Assembly (NCBI GenBank): GCA_047612385.1
Contig: JBLGAR010000001.1
Location: 106,180 to 170,179 of the forward strand
Length of the DNA: 64,000 nucleotides
Source of the DNA: JBALVT01 sp047612385
Lineage (GTDB): Bacteria > Pseudomonadota > Gammaproteobacteria > Pseudomonadales > Halieaceae
Direction of reading: 5' to 3'
Shown: positions 52,562 to 62,400 of the stretch, piece by piece
Numbering within the stretch: the first letter of the stretch is position 1
How the letters are laid out: the number at the start of each line of letters is the position of its first letter
Program-made: the position numbers and the translations under genes
The notes under the pieces: generated by a model
The model's database searches: none
Seen by the model: the letters and a program-made list of their open reading frames with translations, nothing else
Told to the model about the DNA's origin: nothing

Positions 52562-54616
52562 ATGAGAGCTATGGATTCCGAAATTTCTGTTCGCGACAGC
52601 ATTTGTCCGCTCGACTGTGCTGATACCTGCAGCCTATCTGTCGAAGTTAAAGACGGGGAAGTCCACAAAATTCGGGGTAGCCACGCCAACCCTTTTACGG
52701 CTGGCAAAGTGTGCAGCAAAGTTACTACCGGATTTCCTGCGCAAGTTCACGGTTCCAATCGCCTAACAACACCCCTTCGCCTTTGCGGCCCCAAGGGCAG
52801 TGGCCATTACGAAGCGATCAGCTGGGACAGTGCTCTTAAAGAAATACACCAACGCTATCAAGCCATTATTGCGGAACACGGTACTCAAGCTATTGTCCCA
52901 TTGAGCTACGGTGGACCAATGGGCTTGTTGGCAGGTGGTTCTATGGACAAGCGCTTTTTTAACCGATTAGGTGCGACCCAGGTCGATGCGTCACCGTTGT
53001 GCGCAGGAGTTTCTGGAGCTGCCTATGAAAGCGTGTTCGGCGATACGGGTGGCATATCTTACGAAGAGCTTAGCGAGTCAAAACTCATTGTCGTTTGGGG
53101 CAATAATATAACCGTTGGGAATCTGCACCTGACCAAGGTGCTGCGCAAGGCTAGAAAGTCAGGCGCCAAGCTTGTGGTGGTCGATCCTAAGCGTATTCGC
53201 ATTGCCGAAGAGGCCGATCTGCATCTTCCCATACTACCGGGTACAGATGTTGTCTTGGCGTATGCCGTGGCGGCTGAGTTGGAAAGGCGAGGTGCGCTCG
53301 ATGACGCCTTCATTGCTGAACATGTGCATGGTGCTGAGGTTTACCTTGAGCGAGCCGCCGAGTTCTCTTTGTCTGATGCGGCCTCTATTTGCGGCATCGA
53401 AGTGAAAGATATTGAAGCCTTCGTCGCACTGTGGGCCAATATGCGTCCGGCGGCAATTTCAATCGGCGTTGCCCCCGAGCGCAATCGAAACGGAGGAGGC
53501 GGTATACGTGCCGCATTTGCCCTTCTAGTACTAACCGGGAATATAGGTATGCGTGGTGCGGGCGTTTGCGATGTATCCGGATTTTTTCCAATTCGAAGAG
53601 ACGTACTCGAGCAGCGCTCCTTAATCCCCCAAGGCACACCTGAAATTAGTGTGCTGGATATTCCAGACCTTATTTTGAACCCGGGTGATGGCACTCCTAT
53701 AAAAAGTGTCTTCATCTACAACCATAACCCGGTAGCCGTCCACCCTCGGCAGGTTCGAATGCAGCAGGCATTGCTCAGTGAGGGCTTATATGTGGTGGGT
53801 TCCGATATCACTATGACCGATTCCATGGCCTACGCAGATATTATTTTGCCTGCGGCATCTCATTTTGAATACGGTGATTTGTATAAAGCCTATGGTCATA
53901 GCTACTTGCAGCGAAGCGAGGCAGTCATTGAACCGGTGGGGGAAGCGCTACCCAATACAGAAATATTTCGTCGCCTGGCACTCAAATTTGGTTTCCAGGA
54001 GGAGTGCTTCTCGCACACTGATGAGGAGTTAATGAATATGGCTGTTGAGCAAGAGGTCCCAGCGCTCGGTGGAAAATTGGCTACCGATATTCCCATCGGC
54101 GGTGCAGTTGATATGACAGTGGCAAACCGCAATAGTTTATTGCGAGACGCGGTGCCGGATACGCCCAGTGGGAAAATAGAACTGTTTAGCGAAACGCTTG
54201 AGCGAGAGTGTGGGGAGGGTTTACCTCGATATCGTTCCCTGGAGAGCGCATGTCGATTTGTCCTGGTTAGCCCAAGCTCGGCCGAGCGAACCAATTCAAC
54301 TTTTGGTGGAGTAGACGCTCACGATCGGGATATGGTTGTCGAAATGAACCCTGGCGATGCCGCCTCTTTGGGGCTGTCGGATGGCCAACAGGTTCGTATT
54401 TTCAATGAACAAGGCAATGTCATCATGCCTGTCGCTGTTTCAGATAAGATCCGCAGTTCTACGCTGTATGTACCCAAGGGTGCGTGGTTAAAAAGCAGTA
54501 GAACCGGACAGACGGTTAATGCGCTGATACCCGGGCATAAGGCAGACATCGCAGGCGGTGCTTGTTACAACGATGCCACAGTCAACGTGGAGGCATTCAG
54601 CTTTGACAGTGTTTAG
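52562..54616 (+). CDS. Molybdopterin-dependent oxidoreductase with N-terminal 4Fe-4S site
   Basis: This 684-residue enzyme belongs to the formate-dehydrogenase/DMSO-reductase superfamily. The [4Fe-4S] motif CPLDCADTC with the fourth Cys in GKVCSKV lies in the first 50 residues. The molybdopterin domain contains VVWGNNITVGN, VVVDPKRIRIAEEADLHL in parts, LPGTDVVLA and SVFIYNHNPVAVHP. The C-terminal molydop-binding domain ends with VYVPKGAW-like (LYVPKGAWLKSSRT). There is no Tat signal, so a cytoplasmic enzyme is likely. Proteins of this short type are often annotated as BisC-like or unassigned molybdoenzymes. ATG 52562 or 52571 may start it. Confidence 0.88.
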   Translation: MRAMDSEISVRDSICPLDCADTCSLSVEVKDGEVHKIRGSHANPFTAGKVCSKVTTGFPAQVHGSNRLTTPLRLCGPKGSGHYEAISWDSALKEIHQRYQAIIAEHGTQAIVPLSYGGPMGLLAGGSMDKRFFNRLGATQVDASPLCAGVSGAAYESVFGDTGGISYEELSESKLIVVWGNNITVGNLHLTKVLRKARKSGAKLVVVDPKRIRIAEEADLHLPILPGTDVVLAYAVAAELERRGALDDAFIAEHVHGAEVYLERAAEFSLSDAASICGIEVKDIEAFVALWANMRPAAISIGVAPERNRNGGGGIRAAFALLVLTGNIGMRGAGVCDVSGFFPIRRDVLEQRSLIPQGTPEISVLDIPDLILNPGDGTPIKSVFIYNHNPVAVHPRQVRMQQALLSEGLYVVGSDITMTDSMAYADIILPAASHFEYGDLYKAYGHSYLQRSEAVIEPVGEALPNTEIFRRLALKFGFQEECFSHTDEELMNMAVEQEVPALGGKLATDIPIGGAVDMTVANRNSLLRDAVPDTPSGKIELFSETLERECGEGLPRYRSLESACRFVLVSPSSAERTNSTFGGVDAHDRDMVVEMNPGDAASLGLSDGQQVRIFNEQGNVIMPVAVSDKIRSSTLYVPKGAWLKSSRTGQTVNALIPGHKADIAGGACYNDATVNVEAFSFDSV

Positions 54617-54693
54617 GAGAATTGGCAGCTGAGGGTTGGCCAGATGTGGAATAGTAATGCCCTTCCCAGACTGATAGATTTTAAGTTATTAGA

Positions 54694-54717
54694 AAAATTA
54701 AAATTAAAATTAAAATT
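54694..54717 (+). repeat. Hexanucleotide tandem repeat AAAATT x4
   Basis: Four perfect AAAATT units run from 54694 to 54717, followed by a near-copy, ending 29 bases before the chosen start ATG 54746 of a TonB-dependent receptor. Changes in copy number would alter promoter or leader spacing without shifting the reading frame of the longer open frame. Confidence 0.8.
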
Positions 54718-54745
54718 AAAAATCGATAAATCAAATAGGCTTTCT

Positions 54746-57049
54746 ATGAATTCACTAGCGCGTTCTATAATTATTGGCACATCCCTCGCTGTTCCCACTT
54801 TACTGGGCTCTGCGGTTGTGCAGGCGCAAGGCTCCGGACTTGCATTGGAAGAGGTTATCGTTACCGCTCAAAAACGCCAGCAGACTCTGCAGGATGTCCC
54901 GATTTCTGTCTCGGCCTTTAGCAATGAAATGCTGCAGACGATGGGTATTGATGAACTCGAAGACTTGGGAGCCCATGTTCCCAATCTGTTCCTCAACGGG
55001 TTTAATAATGATCCAACCACCGTGAGACTGTTTATTCGCGGCATCGGCCAGAATGATGTTCAGTTGACCCAAGATCCCTCAGTGGCGTTGTACATAGATG
55101 GTATATACGTTGGAACCTCCGTTGGCTCTGGTATGGAAACCGTGGAGCTTGAGCGCATAGAAGTTCTTAGAGGACCGCAGGGCACACTATATGGTCGCAA
55201 CGCCACCGGTGGGGCTATTAACCTTATTAGTCAGCGTCCCAATCCTGAGGCTCTTGGCTTTAAGCAGAGCTTTACGGTCGGAAATTTTGGCTTGCTGAAA
55301 TCCCGTACTTCCCTGAACGTGCCAGTGGCAGATAATGCTGCGGTGAAAGTTGCTTTTTTGGCCTCCGACCGTGATGGGTTGACCAAGAATGATGGTCAGG
55401 GTGACGATTGGTCAGAGGAGGATCGCAGTGCTTGGCGACTAGATTTTAGTGCCGAGCTCACTGACGAGCTGTCCCTGGACTACGCTTACGATTTCACCAA
55501 AAATCAGGACAGCAGCCGTCTCGAATTTATTCACGATGCGGTTAATCCTTTCGGCCTTGCCACTTTCAGCACAGGGCCTTCAAGAGGGCGGCCTGATCGC
55601 GCAGTGGCTTTTCGCGGTGTCGAGGCAGGGGATGTCGAAGTTTCTGGGCACAGTCTTACTTTGACGTGGGATGCCTCTGATTCACTCACCATAAAATCGA
55701 TAACGGGCACTCGCGAGGTCGACTCCTTTTTAGAACACGACGGTACTCCCACTGTAGGTATTTTGGGCGATAACCCGGCGAGTTGGAGTGAGCGAGATAC
55801 CGAGTTTGAGCAATTCTCGCAGGAAATTCAAATTTTGGGAGAGTTATGGAACGATCAGATTGAGTATGTTGCCGGGATATACTATTACGAAGACGAGGCC
55901 ACCCAGCAGGTCGATAGCTGGTCGGTATTGGGTGTTCGCGATCCCAATGATTTTACCGAGTCTGAGAATGAATCCTTGGCGCTATTTGGTCAGTTCACTT
56001 ACACCCCTGAAAGTGCTGAGGATTGGCATCTTACGGTGGGAATGCGTTTCTCCAAAGATAAACGTGAGGCATCCAGAATCAATGAAAATTCAATCACTTT
56101 TGCCGCCTTGGGTGGATTCACCCAGAGTAATTGCGATGATCCTTACTTTCAGGGACAAGCCTGTCCAGGCGATCCACTTGGCGCGGTAGTGGGCACTTCC
56201 TACGACGAGTCTTTTGAAAACTTTAACCCTTCGGTTACGCTGGCATATGACTGGACACAAGATATTAATGTTTACGGTAAAGTTGTTACTGGCTACAAGT
56301 CCGGGGGAACGTCACAGCGCTCAGCCAACCCTAATTCGTTCGGAGAGGGTTTTGACGAAGAAGACGTAATCTCTTATGAGCTGGGATTGAAAGGGCGGTT
56401 TTGGGACTCCCGACTGGCACTCAACGTCGCTGTTTTTCATATGGAAATCGATGGCTTCCAGGCCAGCGTACAAACAGGCGGTACCGCCGGCGACCGCGAT
56501 TTTACCCCAGTGGATGACAACGTCATTGAAGGCTTTGAAGCAGATCTGACAGTGCTGCTGGCGCAGGGTCTCGAACTTCGTCTCGGCTATGGTCATCTGG
56601 ATTCCGAGATGGGCGTGGACACTATTGAAACGCTGCTTTCCACGGGTCAGGTGCAAGTGACGGAGGTAGTGCAGGAGATCGCCTATGCTCCGAAAAATTC
56701 TTATACTGCAGCTCTGGATTATCGAACCAGTGTTGGCTGGGGCGACCTCGCCTTTCATCTTGGATACTCTTATCAGGACGGCGCGGTGACTTCTCTCAAT
56801 GAATTCGACAATATCCCTTTAGATGATCGTGGGCTGTTTGATGCCGATGTCACCTTGTCGCAAGTAGCACTAGCCGGCGGTAAACTGCGAGTGTCAGTGT
56901 GGGGTCGTAATCTAGCGGATGAAGAATACCTTCTTGTTAATACAGGCTCTTTGCGAGAATTGTTTCCCGGTGGTGCTCTCGGACTCAGCCCCTGGTCTAC
57001 CTGGGGTGATCCGCGAACCTATGGAGCAACGCTGGAGTGGGTCTACTAA
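54746..57049 (+). CDS. TonB-dependent outer-membrane receptor (FecA/CirA-like, large)
   Basis: From ATG 54746 (MNSLARSIII) a 27-residue signal peptide ends near AQA/QGSG-like VQAQG. The TonB box is EEVIVTAQKR, a hallmark of large gammaproteobacterial and alphaproteobacterial receptors. The plug is LQDVPISVSAF, FIRGIGQND and IEVLRGPQGTLYGRNATGGAINLIS (two fragments), then a barrel ends ...RTYGATLEWVY with a terminal aromatic. At about 767 residues it is of the oligosaccharide/aromatic-uptake type. The frame is open to 54644, but that leader has Lys/Leu-rich repeat-coded sequence and is unlikely to be translated. The gene is followed by a putative oxygenase at 57119. Confidence 0.9.
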   Translation: MNSLARSIIIGTSLAVPTLLGSAVVQAQGSGLALEEVIVTAQKRQQTLQDVPISVSAFSNEMLQTMGIDELEDLGAHVPNLFLNGFNNDPTTVRLFIRGIGQNDVQLTQDPSVALYIDGIYVGTSVGSGMETVELERIEVLRGPQGTLYGRNATGGAINLISQRPNPEALGFKQSFTVGNFGLLKSRTSLNVPVADNAAVKVAFLASDRDGLTKNDGQGDDWSEEDRSAWRLDFSAELTDELSLDYAYDFTKNQDSSRLEFIHDAVNPFGLATFSTGPSRGRPDRAVAFRGVEAGDVEVSGHSLTLTWDASDSLTIKSITGTREVDSFLEHDGTPTVGILGDNPASWSERDTEFEQFSQEIQILGELWNDQIEYVAGIYYYEDEATQQVDSWSVLGVRDPNDFTESENESLALFGQFTYTPESAEDWHLTVGMRFSKDKREASRINENSITFAALGGFTQSNCDDPYFQGQACPGDPLGAVVGTSYDESFENFNPSVTLAYDWTQDINVYGKVVTGYKSGGTSQRSANPNSFGEGFDEEDVISYELGLKGRFWDSRLALNVAVFHMEIDGFQASVQTGGTAGDRDFTPVDDNVIEGFEADLTVLLAQGLELRLGYGHLDSEMGVDTIETLLSTGQVQVTEVVQEIAYAPKNSYTAALDYRTSVGWGDLAFHLGYSYQDGAVTSLNEFDNIPLDDRGLFDADVTLSQVALAGGKLRVSVWGRNLADEEYLLVNTGSLRELFPGGALGLSPWSTWGDPRTYGATLEWVY

Positions 57050-57118
57050 CACAGCTATGCAGCATTTCGCTGTTTAACGGTATATTCGCTCTTGGTTTCT
57101 TTTGATGGTACTACTCCT

Positions 57119-58123
57119 ATGATTCCCGCCTATCTGCATATGGACCCATTTTTATCTTCCTCCGACGCCGACGGTATGTTGAGAATAGCGGAGGCTTTTG
57201 GCAGTTTTGGTACCTATGCGAATGAAGCGACCAGTGAGGGTTTGGGCGAAGACTTACCACAGCGCTTTGATGTGGGTCTTAACTACTTCGACAGCGGTAT
57301 TGATGGTCTAGGGAACGACGATGCCCCGGCGATCGCCGCTAGCCGAACGAACTATTTTCGCGAAACTTATGCCTACGGAAACGTTATTGAAGCGCCGGGT
57401 ATTCAGGCTTTTATGGAACACTCGGCTCTGAGAGCGACGGCTCGCCAGATCTCTAACCGCGATAATATTGTTCCAGCCATTGTCTACGCCAACCTGCTGA
57501 TTCCCGGGCAGGAGCTGGCTATTCATACGGATGTTCCTGAATTTCGCGGCGCCAATCGCAAGTTAACTCCGCAGTGGTTATTGGTGTGCATGCTTCATTC
57601 CGGGCTTTTCGAACAGTGGAGAGTTCCGATTCTCACCTGCGTTTCCTGGTTCGGCCATTCCCGCGGTGGTGCGTTTACTTTTTATCTTGAGGGTCCAGGA
57701 TCTCCTCGACACGCAATTCCGGCGACCCATAATTCGGCCATATTGATCGATACGGATATGGTGTTTCACGGGGTTGAACGAGTTTCCCAGTTGCTACCTG
57801 ACTTACCGGTCATCTCTCAGCATACTCGTCTGTTCTTTTGTGAAGGTCGGCGCTGGGAGTTACGTGAAGGTGAGCAAGTCCTCGGAGAATACTTGTGGGA
57901 GGATCTTAGGTATTCGATCTCTTGGAAAGCTTATTGTTTCGAGGATGAGGCAGAGCAGCTCACTTGGAGCGAGGGCAGTGACGAGCTGAGTTTGGATAAA
58001 ATTTTAGCAATGCTCGAAGCCGACCTCCGCGAGCGCGACGTGCTGTCCGGGCCACGACCAGAGCCCACTGAGTTTGCTCTGATGATGGTTGAGAATTTTA
58101 TTAAATTCCCATCACTTTCTTAA
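57119..58123 (+). CDS. Unrecognised protein with 2OG-oxygenase-like HxD...H pattern
   Basis: I do not know this family. The 334 residues from ATG 57119 (MIPAYLHMDPFL) contain LIPGQELAIHTDVPEF, with a His-x-Asp pair (His136, Asp138), and DTDMVFHGVERVS with a His217, about 80 residues later. This spacing is compatible with an Fe(II)-binding double-stranded beta-helix like cupins or 2OG oxygenases, but a canonical 2OG Arg is not clear. An upstream TTG at 57092 is possible. It is co-directional with the TonB receptor (69 bases apart) and may process the imported ligand (inference). Its last 12 bases overlap the convergent OYE gene. Confidence 0.6.
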   Translation: MIPAYLHMDPFLSSSDADGMLRIAEAFGSFGTYANEATSEGLGEDLPQRFDVGLNYFDSGIDGLGNDDAPAIAASRTNYFRETYAYGNVIEAPGIQAFMEHSALRATARQISNRDNIVPAIVYANLLIPGQELAIHTDVPEFRGANRKLTPQWLLVCMLHSGLFEQWRVPILTCVSWFGHSRGGAFTFYLEGPGSPRHAIPATHNSAILIDTDMVFHGVERVSQLLPDLPVISQHTRLFFCEGRRWELREGEQVLGEYLWEDLRYSISWKAYCFEDEAEQLTWSEGSDELSLDKILAMLEADLRERDVLSGPRPEPTEFALMMVENFIKFPSLS

Positions 58124-59398
58124 TTTCAGCCATGTATTTGCGTTCTTCATTACCTGGAGAGTTGCGGACAATACAGATTTATGGGGTGAAGCTACCCCAT
58201 TACGTCCAAGTGAATCTAGCTGCGCGTAATACCAATACTGCACCGCAAATATCGCTATGGTGCGAATGCTCCCGATACCTTCCAACAGCGAAAGCCAGCT
58301 AGGGAATAGTGAAAGCATGTTTTCGTAGCGTTTGAGTTCAGTCTCGCCAGCGAGAAGCTGTGCTGGTGCATCAGTGTCGACACACATCGGTCTGCCCAGA
58401 CCAATCACATCGGCCCCCCCGCTTACGATCGCCTGCTCCATAACCTCCCGCAGTCTGAATCCTCCCGTGACCATCAGAGGAATAGTCACCTTCTCCTGCA
58501 TGGCAATCGCGAAATCTACGAAATACGCCTCGCGCATTTTAGTTGATTGCGCTACGTGCTGTTCCTCTTCGTCTTCCATTCCCTGCACTCCCAGGAGCTT
58601 GGGTTGTTCATACGTTCCCCCGGAAACCTCGATCAGGTCGACGCTAGCTTCTTGTAGCCACTGTGCGACTTGTAGGCTATCTTCGAACGCAAAACCTCCT
58701 TTTTGAAAATCGGCGCTGTTGAGTTTCACCGCGACTGGAAAATCTGGGCCGACCGCCTCTCTGATGCAGCGTACTATATCCAGTAGTGCCCTGGCTCTGT
58801 TACGTAAATCACCTCCGAATTTGTCTTCCCGGTGGTTTGTCCTGAGGCTTAAAAATTGGGAAAGTAAATAGCCGTGTGCGGCGTGAATCTGCACACCAGT
58901 AAACCCGGCCTCTTTCACTGCCAACGCGCAGACGCCAAAGCGATTGACGATATCCTCGATTTCAGGCTCGGTTAAGGCCACGGGTTCTCCGAATTGCCCA
59001 CCCGGTAAGCCAACTTTTACGGCCGATGGTGCTTTGGGGTGTGAGTTAACTATTTTCTGTGTTTGGCGACCCGCGTGACTTATTTGCGCCCAGAAGTGGT
59101 TGCCATTTCGGGTTGCGGCTTTTGCCCAGGCTGCCAGTGCGTCCTTCATTTCACTATTGGGAATACTGTCGACGACGACATTGCCGGGCCGCTCAAGATG
59201 ATCTTTGTCCACAATAATATTGCCTGAAAGAAGCAAACCGGCACCACCGTCGGACCAAATGCCATACAGCCTTTCGAGCTCTTTGCCAGGCAAGCCCTGT
59301 GGGCTTGCCAACCCTTCAGTCATGGCCGCTTTAGCCAAACGATTGGATAACCGTGCACCGCAGGGCAGGGTAAGTTGTTGGGCGAGGATGTTAGTCAT
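58112..59398 (-). CDS. NADH:flavin oxidoreductase, old yellow enzyme family
   Basis: This FMN-containing TIM-barrel ene-reductase has LSNRLAKAAMTEGLA (N-terminal FMN strand), FWAQISHAGRQ, AAHGYLLSQFLSLRTNHREDKFGG in parts (diagnostic OYE/DCR block) and VTGGFRLREVMEQAI with GADVIGLGRPM (phosphate binding). At 428 residues it ends without the extra FAD/4Fe-4S domain of 2,4-dienoyl-CoA reductase. It reduces alpha,beta-unsaturated carbonyls. It is convergent with the preceding unknown gene (12-base overlap) and 18 bases downstream of the LplT-Aas gene, so it may share its transcript. Confidence 0.9.
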   Translation of the reverse strand: MTNILAQQLTLPCGARLSNRLAKAAMTEGLASPQGLPGKELERLYGIWSDGGAGLLLSGNIIVDKDHLERPGNVVVDSIPNSEMKDALAAWAKAATRNGNHFWAQISHAGRQTQKIVNSHPKAPSAVKVGLPGGQFGEPVALTEPEIEDIVNRFGVCALAVKEAGFTGVQIHAAHGYLLSQFLSLRTNHREDKFGGDLRNRARALLDIVRCIREAVGPDFPVAVKLNSADFQKGGFAFEDSLQVAQWLQEASVDLIEVSGGTYEQPKLLGVQGMEDEEEQHVAQSTKMREAYFVDFAIAMQEKVTIPLMVTGGFRLREVMEQAIVSGGADVIGLGRPMCVDTDAPAQLLAGETELKRYENMLSLFPSWLSLLEGIGSIRTIAIFAVQYWYYAQLDSLGRNGVASPHKSVLSATLQVMKNANTWLKLRK

Positions 59399-59416
59399 GA
59401 TGTTCTCTATTGATTC

Positions 59417-62400
59417 TTATTCAGTGGATTTTACTGCAACGCCCGAGATTGTTCGTGCCAAAGTATTTAGCTCAGGGTAGTTCGTTTTTCCGCTTCCCAA
59501 CTTGGGTATTTCCGGCACTTGATAGACGGCCGTGGGAATTAGCAAACTTGAGACATTGGCGGCGATTAAACTTTTCCTTACCGTATCTATGTCCAATTTC
59601 TGTTCCGACAGCAGTATAATTTTTTCGCCCTTGCGCGTGTCAGGGATTGCGACTGCGGCAACAATGGCACTGTCATCGTCTAGGGCATGCAGTACATTTG
59701 CCTCGACAGAAGTCAGGCTAATCATTTCCCCACCAATTTTGGCAAACCGTGAGAACCGATCAACGATAACCAAAAACCCTTCTATAGTGAGATGGCCTTT
59801 GTCTCCAGATTTGTACCACCGCATCCCGTCGAGTTCGACGATCACTTCATCCGTTTTCTCTTGATCGTTGAGGTAACCAAGCATTACCTGGCTACCTGAG
59901 ATTAGAATTAAGCCATCTTCACCCAGAGGTAGTTCAGTTAGAGTTTGCGGATCGACAATCTTGAAGCTAGTTCCTGGTAGCGGCATTCCAACTGTTCCCA
60001 GCATACTTCCGGTCTGAACTTTCCAGTCGCTGGGATCGATACTATCCGGGATATTCACACTTGCCACCGGAGTTGTTTCCGTGGCTCCGTAGCCCTCGTA
60101 AATTGGCTTGTTGAATTTGAGCTGAAACTCTCTTCGAACTGGCTCTGAAAGTTTTTCTGCACCGGCAACTACGAGCCTCAAAGAATCGAGCATGAGAGGG
60201 TGGATTTTGCTATTGCGAGAGTACAGGCCCAGAAAGGTTGCTGTGCCTAGCAAAATGGTGGCTTTGTGTTTCGCTATTGCCTTGGCGACGCCGAGGGCGT
60301 CTGTAGGGTCTGGATGACACACCATTGGAATACCTTCGACCAAGGGCATAATCATCGTCACCGTTAGCCCAAAGGAGTGGAAGGGTGGCAGGCATGCCAT
60401 GATCGCATCGTCTGTTCGGGTATTCAGCACGTCGGAAATTTGTTTGCAGTTTGAGATAATATTTCGATGTGACAATACGATTCCCTTGGGGCTGCTTTCA
60501 CTGCCGCTGCTGAATAATATGGCTGCGGGATCATCCAGGAGTGACGTGCGCCCATGCAGTCGATAGAACCATTTAGCGGGCAGTACCATGGTTTGTATAA
60601 TGGCCAAAAGTAGGCTCAATTTTGGGATCTTCTCGCGAATATCTTCAAGATAGGCGACTTCGGTTCCTTTAAGAAGGCTTTCAAGCTCTATCCCTCTGGC
60701 TTTGAGTTTTGTTTCAAACTGTCTTGAGGTAAAAACCTGTTTGATGTCAGCGGCACTGATTGCGGCCTGTACAGCCTTTTGGCCCGCTGTGTAATTTAAC
60801 TGAACAACAGTTTTACCTCTCAACATCGTTGCCATGGTTGCGATAGCTGCTGCGCCGCTGGCAGGAAGAACCAGACCAACGTTCTGATTTTTACTTTTCA
60901 GTTTCATTGCTTTGGCAAAGCAGGCACATGCCGCGACCATCTGCCGGTTGGTCAATTGAGTACCGCTGCTATCCACGGCACCTATGTGACTGGGTGAACG
61001 CTTCGCTGTTTTTAACCATGCCAGAGGTAGCGGATCCAACTCGTGGCTATAGGACTCCCATGCGCTAATGGACAGGTCGAAAATCTTTTGCTTCAATTGT
61101 TCGGGAGGCGTGTGCAGGGGGATCGCTTTACCAAACGCCACAATCAGGTCGCGCCTTACACTGGGTGCGCGAGCTTCCTGGAGCCCAGTGTCCGCGCGGG
61201 AAAAAGTGCTTCCCCACAATCCTCTCAGGTAAAATGGGATGATGACTCCGTCATCCAGACCCTCAACAGCCCGCAGATATCCAGAGTGAAATTTGCCAAG
61301 GTGACCGTTGCGGCTGATCGCGCCTTCCGGAAAAAGACAGACCATTTCGCCAGTTTGTAAAAGTTCGTTGATAGTTTTTAAGCTGTCCTGACTCTGTCCC
61401 AAGGAAATGGGTACGACCCCAAACACTTTAAAAAACGGTTTTAAATACCAAGTGTCGTAGATGCTGCGCAGCATGACAAATCTAATGGGGCGAGGGCAGG
61501 CAATTTGTACAAGTGCCCAATCTATCCAGGAAATATGATTGCCTAATAATAGTGCGGCTCCGGACTCGGGCAAATTATCAAAGCCAACGACTTCTATGCG
61601 GTAGCGCCGTTGAAGAATTCCTGTAGCGATAATACGTGCCAGAGAATGCGGCAATTTTCGTATGGTGTAGCCAGTTCCGATCACAGCGATGATGGTCAGT
61701 ACATAAAAAATGCCTACCGAATCTATTCCGGCCGTGGCGAACACAACTGTGGTGATCAATGCCGTTAGCATTGCCACATTCTGAATCCAGTTGTTCCCCG
61801 CCAGAATTGTCCCAAGTTGAGCTTCGCGGGCGTGAAATTGGATTAGAGAGTTTAGCGGCACAATGAACATGCCGCCCATTATTCCCACGAATAGAAATGC
61901 GACTCCCATTGCGACAGTGCTACTCAAACCTGGCAGTATCGCAATTCCCACAGCGACGCCCAGTGCTCCGACTGGGATAAGACCCGTTTCAATGTAGTTT
62001 CTTGAGGTCCTCGCGGCGATGACCGACCCCAATACTATTCCGACCCCGGAGCATGCGAGGATGCCCTGGATTATTACTGTGTTGGTTATTTCAAGGGTAT
62101 CTTTTGCAAAGGCGGGAAATGCTGCGAGCATAACCTGAGAAATAGACCAAAATGTCGCCAGGCCAATAATCGATAACCAGATGGCAGTATTGCTGTTGAT
62201 GACCTGTAAATTTCTGCGTAGATACGCGAGTTGTAAATAGGGCCTTAATTCAAACTTGGTTTCAGGCGCCGGTTCCCGTCGTTTAGGCAATCGAAGTGCG
62301 GATAGCCATTCCACGACTGCAAGCGCAACCAATACCCAGCCTACTGGTGCAATGGTTTTCATAATTTGCACTGGGTCGAGCTGATCAAAGCCTTTCAAAA

